Assembly (NCBI GenBank): GCA_947247005.1
Contig: OX365950.1
Coordinates: 13,962,720-14,026,719 of the forward strand
From: Spisula solida
Lineage: Eukaryota > Mollusca > Bivalvia > Venerida > Mactridae
Direction of reading: 5' to 3'
Length of the DNA: 64,000 bases
The notes under the pieces are model-generated. The model saw only the letters and a program-made list of their open reading frames with translations, was not told where the DNA came from and did no database searches. This document shows, piece after piece, positions 14,201-23,702 of the stretch. Both the position numbers and the translations under genes were made by a program. Positions within the stretch are counted from its first letter, which is position 1; each line of letters opens with the position of its first letter.

Positions 14201-16166
14201 AAAATTTGTATAATAGCCTAGCACAACTTACCCTATCATCCATGAATATCCGTGTTTATCAGTTTTCCAATCAGAGTTGTTATTTTAACTAATTAAATCA
14301 TTCTTACGGTACTCTAACGAAAAAACACCATGGTTAATTAGTGACAGGTCGAATGTTCTCGCCTTTACCTGTTTATTTTGTATAGGTATACAACTTGCAT
14401 AACAGTAATTTCACCGATTATCGACACCTTAAGCATGAAAACAAGTTAAATCGTAAACTCTTCTAAATAACAATTTATAATCTTGAGATTTTTATAAAAC
14501 AAGTTTTCATTGGTCGAAATTCTTAACGTGATGTTCCTATTGCAATATATAGACCAATTGTTTGACTGTTTACAAACAGCAGTGAAATTACTGTAGAAAA
14601 AAATGTTCCCGAATATCGACACCGATCCCCAATTATCGACACCCTCAAACTTTTTGAAAAGTATTCATATTCCTGCAGGAGAAACTAGCAAATACAGTTA
14701 AATAATCAATTTTAACATCAAAAGCACGAAATGTGTTTAGAAGTAGCTATATCGCTCTGAGTTCCAATTACACACTCGCTAAGGACATGTGTTTTGTGGT
14801 GTTTCTACTGACCTTTATCAATGAACAAGACGCATAAATTAGAGGTAATACATTTCGTTGTTAAAAGTATCAAATTTTACGCATAGATCATCCCTATATT
14901 TATGACACTATTAAGATATAAATTAAAAACAAATATAGCGCTTTAAAAGTAAGACAACTTCAATTTTGGTTTATTAATTTATATTTAATTGGCTGGTGTC
15001 GGTATTAGGGAACTAAGTGTTTATATCGCGTATTATTCGCATCTCGAGACATTCTCAAAAACAAGGTGATATGCACCTAAAAGACTGAAAAAATACTGCA
15101 TTAAACCATGGTTACACGAAAATGATTTTAAAATGAATAGAACCATGATTTTGAGGATGTATAAGATTGAGAAAAAAATCATGTTTCATACTTCACTTGC
15201 TAAATTTTGCTGAAAATATTTCAGTCAACAATAACTTGCACAAACGATCATCAAAAAAGTTGTTGTTGACATAATTTATGACGTCCTGACTATGTGCATC
15301 GTTTACGTTGAGTGTTGCAGTATTAATAGGTAATTAAATTGGAATTAGGCAAAGGTGTCGGTAATAGGGGGGTGTCGGCATTAGGCGAGTTTACTCTACA
15401 ACATTCTGAATGAGCGACTTCGGACATTTACCATGGTTACTTCAATCAGCCCACATGCACCACTAATCTGATTAATCGAAAATGTCTCAAGGTACTCGTT
15501 ATTGGATTAAAACTAACCATAGTTTGACCAACGCATTCTGGTTAGGTCTTGGTAACCCCAAATCAATATTTTCTCTTTCCTACATAAGAAGTAGCATAAT
15601 CTACAGTGAATACATGCAGTGTTTAGTTAAGTCTAGTTAGACTATAAAGTCCAAACTTGACTGATCAAAGTCTCGCAGTGTTTAGATTACTTTATTTCAA
15701 ATTGATTTGTCATAAAAAGTCATGATGTTTTCATTCCCAGAGTGGCGTTTGAACCTATACTGTACAGGGCCATCGCCTGGCAAGTCGAAGTATGAAAGTA
15801 TTAGACCACTCGGCTATCGCTACAACTCCCAAAAAGTTTGCGCAAATAACATGTATCAATGCAACTAAATCACACACACCAGTATGGTGTTGGTAACGTG
15901 ATTTGTAAATATAAGTTTATTTCATGTAATATATTATGTCTGTGTTAACGTTTCATGTGTCAACTGTTTCAGAAGTTTCCAGAGCAAACGACAGTGACGA
16001 CAAAACAATATTAATAGCAGTTACAGCGTCTGTAAGTGGTGTTGTAGCTTCGGCAGTTGTTGGTTTAATTATTTTTAGACTGATATCTAGAAGAAAAGCC
16101 ATAGATCCAGACAATTCTCCGGAAAAGCCCAAAAAAGTAAACAATTCAGAGATGCCAGATAAATGA
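58..16166 (+). CDS. Furin/kexin-like proprotein convertase with six Cys-rich modules and a membrane anchor (5' partial)
   Basis: Fifteen exons join in frame to 701 residues plus a stop: 58-143, 5069-5256, 5946-6155, 6923-7023, 7554-7657, 8142-8259, 8818-9104, 9500-9571, 9975-10106, 10698-10829, 11784-11915, 12064-12192, 13068-13196, 13608-13700 and 15973-16166. Every junction has AG/GT borders and phases agree throughout. The order is: S8 catalytic domain from the His motif onward, P domain, six cysteine-rich modules, one membrane span, and a basic tail of about 30 residues. The family cleaves secretory precursors after basic residues in the secretory pathway or at the cell surface; membrane anchoring here suggests a resident enzyme. 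The signal peptide, prodomain and catalytic Asp exon must lie left of the window. Residue-level similarity to furin is clear; which paralogue it is cannot be settled by eye. The modules between P domain and anchor occupy the place of the Cys-rich region of furin and PC5/6. Confidence 0.93.
1155..1232 (-). repeat. tRNA-derived (SINE-like) fragment
   Basis: On the minus strand the sequence reads like a decayed tRNA, with an AATGGTCGTGACAGTAAAGC start and a B-box-like GGTTGCAAACCC end. It matches the copy at 2058-2140 in opposite orientation. Too divergent for a functional tRNA. Confidence 0.45.
1490..2045. repeat. Degenerate tandem array, unit about 60 bp
   Basis: The phrase CTCGTTATAAAGGCT, followed by a CACACCTACAT-like segment, recurs many times with substitutions and length changes across this stretch. 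It is flanked on both sides by opposed copies of a tRNA-like sequence. Confidence 0.65.
2058..2140 (+). repeat. tRNA-derived (SINE-like) fragment
   Basis: It contains AATGGTCGTGACAGTAAAGC and a B-box-like AGTTCGAATCCCAC. Inverted relative to the copy at 1155-1232, with the tandem array lying between them. Confidence 0.5.
2947..3022 (-). repeat. tRNA-derived (SINE-like) fragment at the edge of a foldback element
   Basis: Read on the minus strand it has an A-box-like TAGCGCAGTTAGTAACG and a B box GGTTCGAACCC at tRNA-like spacing. It abuts the foldback element that begins near 3037. Confidence 0.5.
3037..4455. mobile_element. Foldback element with long inverted arms
   Basis: The sequence from 3037 (CAGGAATTTGAAATTCT) reappears inverted up to 4455. 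Further matches follow inward, including the CCAAAATGGAATCCCGTAGCC block and, at the inner ends, TACATCGTCGGTGCCATT followed by TTGTCGTCAC. The left arm (to about 3671) is interrupted by about 350 bp that include a hairpin. The right arm runs 4148-4455. The spacer has a 90-codon open frame at 3827-4099 with no recognisable domain; I do not call it a gene. Confidence 0.65.
3270..3414. mobile_element. Hairpin element A (nested in the foldback arm)
   Basis: Two arms of about 68 bp are near-complementary (GGATATTACA at one side, TGTAATATTC at the other, with TTATTAAACGAGTT inside each), around a GC-rich tip GCGAGGCTCTGCCGAGC. CRE-like TGACGTCG and GACGACGTCGC motifs lie just downstream (3490-3530). 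Confidence 0.65.
7678..7851. mobile_element. Pogo/Tigger-type MITE, 174 bp
   Basis: The ends are CAGTCAGATCTCGTTATAAC and its near complement ending ATCTGACTG, flanked on each side by TA (7676-7677 and 7852-7853). That end sequence and the TA target duplication are characteristic of pogo/Tigger elements. It starts 20 bp after the donor of convertase exon 5. Confidence 0.75.
8818..9571 (+). CDS. Exons 7-8: P (homo B) domain
   Basis: Exon 7 (8818-9104) and exon 8 (9500-9571) encode a beta-rich segment. It has ISPQGTSSRIL (compare the SPMGTRS region of furin), then WTFMSVHSWGEKASGNWRL, matching the family's W-x-F-M-x-x-H-x-W-x-E-x-x-x-G-x-W pattern, and it ends with a W-x-V-E-I-Y-G-T strand near the exon 8 start. 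In this family the P domain folds with and stabilises the catalytic domain. It ends where the first cysteine module begins, with the junction codon split in phase 1. Confidence 0.9.
9975..13700 (+). CDS. Exons 9-14: six tandem EGF-like Cys-rich modules, one per exon
   Basis: Exons 9975-10106, 10698-10829, 11784-11915, 12064-12192, 13068-13196 and 13608-13700 each begin by completing an Asp codon and encode D-G-x-(x)-G-(x)-C. The first five are 43-44 codons, start and end in phase 1, and share the pattern D-G, C-x5-C, C, C-x2-C, G-[FY]-x-V or similar, C-I-x-G: six cysteines per unit. Such symmetrical exons can be duplicated or skipped without a frame change. The sixth is shorter (93 bp), keeps only four cysteines, lacks the C-x2-C pair and exits in a different phase to join the anchor exon. 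The closest known shape is a small EGF/EB-like disulfide module; I do not recognise the exact family. A role in substrate or matrix binding is inference. Confidence 0.85.
10360..10425 (+). repeat. Possible tRNA-derived fragment
   Basis: A B-box-like GGGTTCGAATCC lies at the 3' side of a GC-richer stretch (GGGGCCGTACGG). The 5' half of a tRNA is not convincing. Confidence 0.3.
10938..11530. mobile_element. ~600 bp MITE, copy 1
   Basis: Terminal inverted repeats of about 26 bp: GCCAGTCTCCAGGAAAACC at the left, GGTTTTCCTGGAGACTGGC at the right. The interior shares GTGACGTCGCAAACGT and further blocks with a second copy at 40938-41530. It lies in the intron between convertase exons 10 and 11. No coding capacity seen. 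Confidence 0.75.
11575..11652 (-). repeat. tRNA-derived (SINE-like) fragment
   Basis: The minus strand reads TGTGGTGAAGTGGTAAG (A-box-like) and, further on, CTGGGTACGATTCC (B-box-like). It sits directly after the ~600 bp MITE. Confidence 0.5.
12498..12785. mobile_element. piggyBac-like MITE, copy 1 (288 bp)
   Basis: Ends AGGTGCTGCCTCAC and GTGAGGCAGCACCT are perfect inverted repeats and are flanked by TTAA on both sides (12494-12497 and 12786-12789), the target duplication of piggyBac-type elements. The interior is an inverted relative of the copy at 35743-36279. Located in the intron between convertase exons 12 and 13. Confidence 0.8.
14405..15392. repeat. Possible mobile element with TATCGACACC motif clusters
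   Basis: ATTATCGACACC-like words occur near 14412, 14612 and 14633 in one orientation, and GGTGTCGGTA/GGTGTCGGCA words near 14996, 15354 and 15372 in the other, so the two sides face each other. No transposase reading frame was found. Exact ends are uncertain. Confidence 0.45.
15736..15830 (-). pseudogene. tRNA-Ser/Leu-like pseudogene or SINE head
   Basis: On the minus strand it has GATAGCCGAGTGGTCTAA, typical of class II (Leu/Ser) tRNAs, and a T-arm-like TATAGGTTCAAACGCC about 50 bases later, which leaves room for a long variable arm. The acceptor-stem ends are weakly complementary, so it is probably a decayed copy. Confidence 0.55.
15973..16166 (+). CDS. Exon 15: transmembrane anchor and cytoplasmic tail
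   Basis: The exon follows a good acceptor (tgtttcag at 15965-15972) and restores the frame left by exon 14. It encodes a short acidic juxtamembrane stretch, a hydrophobic span of about 20 residues rich in Val, Ala and Ile, a stop-transfer cluster FRLISRRK, and a hydrophilic tail ending EMPDK. The stop TGA is at 16164-16166. No acidic-cluster or tyrosine sorting motif like those of furin is evident in the tail. Confidence 0.85.
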
Positions 16167-16920
16167 GAATCTGCGTTATGTTCTGTCTCTGAATCCAGAT
16201 TTGTGTTCGGTTACATGAAATTGACTCAATGTGTAAGGCACATCAAACATCTACGAGAGCACAACCTTGTCATTATTTATAAAACAATCTTACATGAACA
16301 TTGCCCTGTTATACCGAGGGAAAAAGACAAACGAGCGTCTACCTACGCAGTAATCAGAGGATTATGATATGTGTCTATATAGTTCAGTTAGGATATTGTG
16401 ACAGAGACGTTGCAGTTTATGTGTATGCAAAAAAGAACAACCATTGTCTAAACAGGTAGAGCAAAGTTCGGTTTGCTAGTTTAGCATTGAAATTATAGTT
16501 GTTTGTACAGTATAAGCCTTTATAATTGGTTTTACACCGTTATAGTAGACTCGCTGCGTCACTGGATTTTTATCCTGACTGGACTATATCTGTGTTATGT
16601 TTTTACAAAAATGAATTAGATACCATTGTCTACCGAACCTAAGTCGTTTATTACACTCCGGTGACCTTAATTATTCGGAAAGTTTCGGGACAAGTGTTGT
16701 AATATTTTTATATTTTTTCTATGTATTTCTTACAATTATAGCTACATGTTTTACCTACACTAAATCACACTCCTAACGCAACACCTATAACTTTCAAAAT
16801 TCTCGATTATTAATCAATGGATACAGTTGAAATTTAAAATCTATATATAAAATAATTTTCGCAGCATGCCTCCTAGACTTTATGTGCAAATCAGTTCATT
16901 GAAAGAAAAAATAAAACCAA
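16167..16920 (+). other. Putative 3' UTR of the convertase
   Basis: AT-rich noncoding DNA after the stop. An AATAAA lies at 16910-16915, a candidate poly(A) signal but 744 bp from the stop. The segment 16409-16589 is an interspersed repeat also present at 47011-47189. Confidence 0.4.
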
Positions 16921-18760
16921 ATAATGAGCATTACTGTAAAACGAAAAGTCACAAAAATGACTCAAAGTAAAAACATTGCAGGATAGACTTTGCTATCATT
17001 ACAGCCTTGGTTTTTAAAAAGTAAGAATGGGTGGGGATGAGTTGTGCAAGCGACAACCACCAACCCTGCCAAAACAAACAGAAAGAAGCCCAACATTCCC
17101 CAGGTATTGATAAAAATTATGTGCTATCGATGGTGCATACACATATCATAAAAGACATACTGATTAACAAGGAACATAGTGGTATTATTTTATAATCTGA
17201 TTGTAAACTGTTGGTAAACCGTGGTAATATTTTTCTGTACCAGGTAACCTAGATCGCTAAACTAAGTACCAAGTCTACCTATGCAACAAGCCCCGCCCCT
17301 GATATTCATAATTTCTTACCAAATCGACAAAGAAATTAGGAATTTAGTAGAGAGTGCATTCCTCTGAAATCATGTTGAAATCTAGCCAGCAGTTTCTGTA
17401 GAGAACATTTTCAAAGTTTTCTATATAAAACCGTGAAGTGTAATTTAGCCGCGCTCCTGGCGGTGGCCATGTTTTTTAAGCCACCAACATTAAACATTAG
17501 GCATTTGGTAGAGGGTCAACAAAGAAATATTCCTGTGGAATGATATTCAATTCAGGCAAGCAGTTTCAGAAAAGAAGATTTCTGAAGTTTTCTTTATAAC
17601 CATATACACTTGACCATATGAATATTTTTGGAAGCGTTGCGTTTAACCACACGATTGTTTGCAAAAGTGTCGCTTGAATAGTGTGCACCGAGGCAAGACA
17701 ATACAATATCGTCTTTTGTACGTACGCGTGCTATGGATCGTCCTGTCAGAAAAACAACAAATGGCTAGTATGCCATTTGAAGAAAGGGTCAATATTACGG
17801 GTCGTTGGTATATTGTTTTGAGCTAACAGAAGATGATGACACTATTGACAAATGTTTTATTTTTGGTTCTATTCCCTACCTTAAAACGGCATCATATTTA
17901 AGTTGATATAATAAAATAAATAACAAATGATGAAGTGGCAATGTTTGTGGTTGAATTTTAAACCCATATTCTAAAACCAAAGATAACAAGATTATCATTA
18001 ACCGGTATATCCCCGTCAACACGAACCACTACCTTAACTTTCCACATTTCGGGTCCTTTATTCAAATGGCATACGAACCTTAATTTTCTTTTCTGAAAGG
18101 ACTTTCGACTAAAAAACGATCTACAACGTAGAATGTTTTTCCCGCCCAAACATTCAATAGCACGAGCACAAAAATCAATATCGCACAGTCATGCTTCAAT
18201 CCTCAATATAACACAGACTTGGTTGCAAAAACATCCTACCATCAATTTAGACTTGTTTAAAAACATAATGTGGATTCAAGAGATACTCAATTTTCTAGTC
18301 GGTGTAGTTAGAACATTGGTTAAGCGTAGTAGAAACTAGCCCTGAAAAGAAGATTTTCTAAGTTGTCTACATAGTCATGTAGTAGAAATTAGCCTCGCGC
18401 CACTGTCGGCCACGCCTTTTCGGGAATCAACATTAAAATAAGGAATTTAGTAGAGGGTTACTCAATAAATATATCTGTTTATATTAGCTTACTGTGAATA
18501 AGATTTTCAAAGTTCCCATTGAGAAAACAAGCCCCGCCCTCTGGCGGCCATATTATTAAGCGATTGATATTAAAAACTATGAATCATAAGGCGGACCCTC
18601 CTAGCATCATTCTAGAAAAGTTTCATGACATATGGTCAAGCTGTTTAAGAGGTGACGTTGTATGAATACATTGTGGACTACAGACGACTACAGACGACGT
18701 ATAAAGACCGATTACAATAACTCACCATGAGCACTTTGTGATCAGGTGAGCTAAAGACAA
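16920..18760. repeat. Bivalve-type interspersed repeat with internal sub-repeats
   Basis: From about 17255 onward, blocks containing GGAATTTAGTAGAG, a GGCGGCCAT-like word and TTTCAAAGTTTTCT recur roughly every 150-330 bp. The stretch ends near 18755 with CTCACCATGAGCACTTTGTG followed by a CAGGTGAGCTAAA-like tail, an ending I associate with an abundant bivalve repeat. No gene seen. Confidence 0.55.
18066..18459. repeat. Left arm of a 3.4 kb inverted duplication
   Basis: The sequence from ATGGCATACGAACCTTAA to TAGTAGAGGGTT is found inverted at 21196-21515. The arms match over roughly 300 bp with small gaps. Confidence 0.75.
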
Positions 18761-21195
18761 GTCATATTTTCTTAAAATATTCCCAAGAGCACTTCACACG
18801 CTTCTGTCAGATCTGCGTTGTTATCGACACTTATTTTCCCAATTCGTTTTTGATGAATAGGAAAATCCATAAGTCGCAGCAAATTGCGTACATTGTAGTT
18901 AATACATTAGTGTACAATGTAATATAAATTATGTATTTGTTGTACTATAAATATGTTGATCATACTTACCTGACGATGCCATAGCAGCAGAATTAATCGA
19001 CTGAGTTGCATATTTTAATTATCCATACAGCTAATAACAACATGTAGCTACATATGAAGAATAAAAACAATACGGCACATTCCGAACACGCCTCGTAGTT
19101 ACACAATATAACACCTGAATAATGTTTTTGTATTGCCATTTACATGTAGTCTGCTCAAATTATTTCAGTATTTACAGTTAGTCTTTTATTGCCTTTTTTA
19201 TTGGATTGAGACATAAGTGTTCTTTTATTATATGAAGTCAAAAGCTTCTAACCTTGTTTAAAAGTTAAAAAACAATAAGAAGGAGAACATCTACCCGCCA
19301 TATACTATAGGAGGTCACTGTTTTGTAAATAGCATCATTGTTGTCATGCGCCTCACTGACCAGAACTATTAATAAATGTAAAACTATTATTAAATATCCA
19401 AAGGATATCAATAATGCCAAAAACATTTAAAAATAAAAACATAAAATAAACAGAGAGCTTACATATCATGGAATAAAATCGTAAAACTCCTTGATATCTC
19501 ATACAATGAAAAAGATAGGTATTTTAAAGAAGGATGTAAAGAATGTATAATAATTGACAAAGTGAAACTAAAGGTGACAGCTAATTGCTAAAATGGGGCT
19601 TTTGTTGGCATTCGTGAGATGTCGGACATATCTTACCACTATTGTGAGTGCTTGGTCAATCAGTTTTTGTCTGCAATATTATCTAAAGACCTTAATAGAA
19701 ATCCCCACTATACGAAACGGATGTGTTCGTATTATATACACTCAGTCTTTGCTGTCAAGCGTGAACTAACTTCCTGTGACAACAAAATACCGAGATTGGT
19801 GTTTAAAGGGATACAAAACAATACAAATCATAACTGGAATGTGTCAGAAAAATAGCATACTAGTATGTGTTGAGAAATACAATTCTTTATTGATATGCAT
19901 TTAGGAATATAACTGTCAAATTTTCATTCATAAAAGGCCTGCCTGCTTTGTTACGTTTTGACCCTAAACTTGAATTGAAAACTGACTGACGCATTATAAC
20001 TAGATTTTGCAATTGCAAATTTCTGGTTGAAGGTTTCTCGAGTTCAGCAGTTTTCCTTTTCTAAGAATCTAATCATTTCTTATGTCTGTCAATTTCTCGT
20101 TTTAAATCTAAACATTTCTGGTTGAATCCCTCTATTTCTTCTTTGTCATCTAAAAGGATGATGTCCTCTTAATGTTCATTTTCTTGGAAATGACAGTGTA
20201 CATTACAGATGCACAAGATGGTAACCAGTTTCTTGCAAAATTGAATGTGCTTCCATATTCTGGTCACCTTGGCCTTAATGCATTGCAATAGACATCTGGC
20301 ATAACAGGTAACAAAAAAAGCTGCTTCAACAAATTGTGCCATGTAGCAATAGTGTAAACTAAGATTCAAGAGACCTTATGGCGATGTATCGGAAACTTTG
20401 CATGTAATTCACTCTGGATAATGGTCACTATGGCTGGAACATTAATTTCAGAGATATCTTAGGAGACGTTTGTATGTTGGTAAAAATGCATTAAATTTTA
20501 TTCCTCTAGAATTTGCAATTAAAGAGAAATTATTTCACACTTTGAATATATGAGTGCTGTTAAAAAGGGTAAAATACCTGGTGCGCCTAAATACGCACTA
20601 GACTAACAAACACAGTTGTCGACCTTGAAATTTCGTTAATGGTGTTGTCTATTGCCACTTTATCATTCCGCAAACCTGTAAGTATGTTTTGAATGGTACC
20701 ATTATACAATTAGTTACGTGTTACATTGTCTTAGAAAGGTTCATAACATGGGAAATTGGGACATTGACCACACAGTCATTTATGTGCATTTTGTTTTAAT
20801 AAACATTTCATTAATGCTGGTGTTATGTTAAATATTATAACATATTCAGTAACTAGAGAGCTTCATATTTTTAATAATGGTGTAAAGAAATATATCTAGA
20901 ATTGAATGAAAAATAAAATTATAAATGGTAGGGCAATAGAATTCGAAAGCCGATTGTTGTTTTTTATACCATGAAACTCTTACTACTTTAGTACAAAAGA
21001 CCTTTCTAAGATAACATAATTTTTATAAAAAAAAGTTTTTTTACATTTTATCAATAATACAGTTAAGACCATGCTGTATCTTAGAATGTCCCTCTCTGCC
21101 TTCTGTGGGACTTTCTCTCAGTCTGTCCCTCTAGAAAGATCATGTTGTATCTCAGAATGTCCCTCTCTGCCTTCCTGTACCTGAGATTCATTTAG
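18760..21195. other. Spacer between inverted arms; no gene seen
   Basis: AT-rich, no convincing exon. Near 21067-21170 a phrase GAATGTCCCTCTCTGCCTTC occurs twice about 80 bp apart. Confidence 0.5.
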
Positions 21196-21515
21196 CAACC
21201 CTCTACTAAATTCCTTATTTTAATGTTGATTCCCGAGAAGGCGTGACCGACAGGGGCGACAACTTAGAAAATCTTTTTTTCAGGGCTAGTTTCTACTACA
21301 CTTACCCAATGTTCTAACTACACCGACTTGAAAATGGAGTATCTCTAGAATTCACATCATGTTTTTAAAAAATATTGAGCTTTGAAGCATGACTGTGCGA
21401 TATCGATTTTTGTGCTCGTGCTATTGAATGTTAGGGCGGGAAAAACATTCAACGTTGTAGATCGTTGTTTAGTCGAAAGCCCTTTCAGATAAACAAATTA
21501 AGGTTCGTATGCCAT
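21196..21515. repeat. Right arm of the inverted duplication
   Basis: Reverse complement of 18066-18459, running from CAACCCTCTACTAAATTCC to TTAAGGTTCGTATGCCAT. Confidence 0.75.
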
Positions 21516-21524
21516 ATTACAAAG

Positions 21525-22985
21525 GGGTTGAGAAGTGTTATTACACTTTGAAAATAACCTAGCAACCCGTTTTGTAATAAAGTTGCAAAATGTAATGAAT
21601 TTTGGCAATCACCTCAAAAGTAAGGTATTTATTACAAAACGGGTTGAGAAGTGTTATTACACTTTGACCTCTTGCTCTGCAATGGTTCAAATCCTATCTG
21701 TCAAATAGGCACCAACAGGTTTCGATATCTGGACAGCTTTCAACACCTCCGCTGATTACAGCTGGTGTTCCTCAGGGGTCTGTTCTTGGACCTCTCCTTT
21801 TTATACTATACATCAACGACCTTCCACTACATATCAGCAGTTCAGAAACTAACATGTTTGCTGATGACACAACACTTTATGCATGTGGGAAAAGTTCCAA
21901 GGACATACACGCAAGATTGCAAGAATCGTTGAATGCGGTTTCTGAATGGTGCAATCAAAACTCAATGATTTTAAATAGCACAAAAACAAAATCCATGATC
22001 ATATCTGCATCTCACAAACCAAAACACTCATGCACTTCTTACCCTTCAAAATGATGATCTGCAGTTTTCCACAACAGAAAAACTCCTTGGAGTATATATT
22101 GATAACAATCTTAACTTCAATACACATATTGAACGGACTCTTAAAAAATGCAACTCTCTTCTCTTTCTTCTCTTGAGAATAAAATGCTATCTTGACCAAA
22201 AACAGACTACTTAAATTTCAGAAACGTGCTGCAAGAATTTTTCTAGACAAGGATTATGATTCACCATCTGCAGAGCTTTTTCAAAACTTGAGATGGATGA
22301 CAATCTACGACAGAATAGACTATAAAAAGGCCATTTTAGTATATAAAAGCTTGACCAATACGGCAACAGAATACCCTCGTTCAAAATTTCAAATTACGAA
22401 TTACCTCAATCAAACATTAAGGTCAGCAGCAAACAATCTCTTATACATACCTAAACCAAATCTAGAATCTTCAGAAAGTCAATCTCATATGCTGGGCCAA
22501 AACTATGGAATTCCCTTCCTCAAGATATCAGAAATGCAAAAACGTTAAACACGTTTAAGTCAAAATACATTAATTACAAATTTCCACAATGGGCAGATAT
22601 GCCTGTCCCAAATGTAATAATTTTTTGAAATCACCTCAAAAGTGAGGTTTTTATTACAAAACGGGTTGAGAAGTGTTCTTTCGCTTGGAAATGACCTTGA
22701 AACCCGTTTTGTAATAATTTTTCGAAATGAAATAAATTTTACAAGACGGGTTGCAAGGTCATTCCCCAGCGAAAGAACACTTCAAAACCTTTTTTTGTAA
22801 TAAAAACCTCACTTTTGAGGTGATTTCAAAAATTATCTACATTTTGAAAATTTGTTACAAAACGGGTTACAAGGTTATTTCAAAGTGTATTAACACTCCC
22901 AACCCGTTTTGTTATAAATACCTCACTTTTGATGTGATTTAAAAAAATTATTACATTTTGCAACGTTATTACAAAACGGGTGAAT
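21525..22985. repeat. Array of the palindromic motif ACCCGTTTTGTAATAA, split by a LINE relic
   Basis: The 16-base word or its complement TTATTACAAAACGGGT occurs about eight times, in alternating orientation, in two blocks: 21525-21672 and 22606-22985. Between words lie conserved spacers such as GAGAAGTGTTATTACACTTTG and CACCTCAAAAGTGAGG. The two blocks enclose the reverse transcriptase fragment. Confidence 0.75.
21673..22620 (+). pseudogene. Non-LTR retrotransposon reverse transcriptase, 3' fragment (broken)
   Basis: The plus strand encodes the fingers/palm motif [19 protein letters not shown] and then the catalytic FADDTTLY box, followed by the usual LNSTKTK segment. Further blocks typical of the LINE C-terminus follow in other frames (a LLGVYIDNNL segment, then RLLKFQKRAARIF, then PKLWNSLPQDIRNAKT near the end). 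At least two frameshifts and an internal deletion separate them, and the 5' half with the endonuclease is missing. It looks like a Jockey/CR1-type LINE; the clade is not certain. Not functional. Confidence 0.85.
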
Positions 22986-23387
22986 TCTGACGTAACACTA
23001 TTCCCAAATGTACCGGCAATTTCCTTGATGTGCGTCGCGTTTGAAGTCAGTCGAAAGACCTCCTGGCTTCAATTTAGTCGGTGTCATAAATCATCACAAT
23101 AAAAAAACATATTACATGTAATTAGAATATTTGATAGGCAATATGTTTGGTCTTTTGAACAGCCTTGATTTTGAGCGGCGCAATTATTTATTCCTTTATA
23201 CATATAAACCATATCGAAGACAAGGCCGCTTCTGTTAGAGCACCTGCCTGCTAAGAATACATCATTCTATATTTATACTTGTCTAATATAACTTCATATA
23301 TCAATTGCCACGACAATGCGGCATGCGTCGACGAACGAGAGGCTAGACACGACGTTTAGACTGATAAATATATACACAAGACATATC

Positions 23388-23462
23388 GAGGGCTCAGTGC
23401 AAAACTAGTGTACATGCCTATATAAATTGATGTAGTTACAATAGTTTTGCACTGAGCCCTTG
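23388..23462. repeat. 20 bp inverted repeat with 35 bp loop
   Basis: GAGGGCTCAGTGCAAAACTA at the left is matched by its near complement TAGTTTTGCACTGAGCCCT at the right. It lies about 160 bp upstream of the TATA box of the hormone gene. Confidence 0.7.
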
Positions 23463-23619
23463 ATATACTATGGGTATGTGGGCAGGTCCTTGTGTTTAGT
23501 ACATACGTAATAGTTTCTGCCCACATATACACAAACATCTACCTAGCTTCATGTACGAGCGTATGTATATAGATATTGACGTTTTTGCATGGATCAATAT
23601 AATTTTTATGTTATGGAAA

Positions 23620-23627
23620 TATATAAA
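23620..23627 (+). promoter_or_regulatory. TATA box of the PTTH/Trunk-like gene
   Basis: TATATAAA, the best TATA match just upstream of the start codon at 23703, would place transcription start near 23650 and give a 5' leader of about 50 bases. Confidence 0.5.
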
Positions 23628-23702
23628 TTCGAAGTCAGCTGAGGTAAGGTCTTTTCTTTATCATTTATGTGTAAGAGCGGAGCAGGAGAAACGAGATTCA
23701 AG

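Larger units (their letters stand above)
13701..15972. other. Last convertase intron
   Basis: No exon was found here. It holds a cluster of TATCGACACC-type motifs in both orientations (14412-15385) and a tRNA-like pseudogene (15736-15830). Confidence 0.6.
22986..23650. other. Upstream region of the hormone gene
   Basis: No gene seen. It contains an inverted repeat at 23388-23462 and, nearer the gene, several short palindromic words including a GTGGGCAG-type word repeated in opposite orientations near 23470-23530. Confidence 0.4.

Noticed and set aside
23640..23648. GAGGTAAGG donor-like site upstream of the hormone ATG
   Set aside because: It lies at or before the transcription start expected from the TATA box and would bypass the only start codon that fits the signal peptide.
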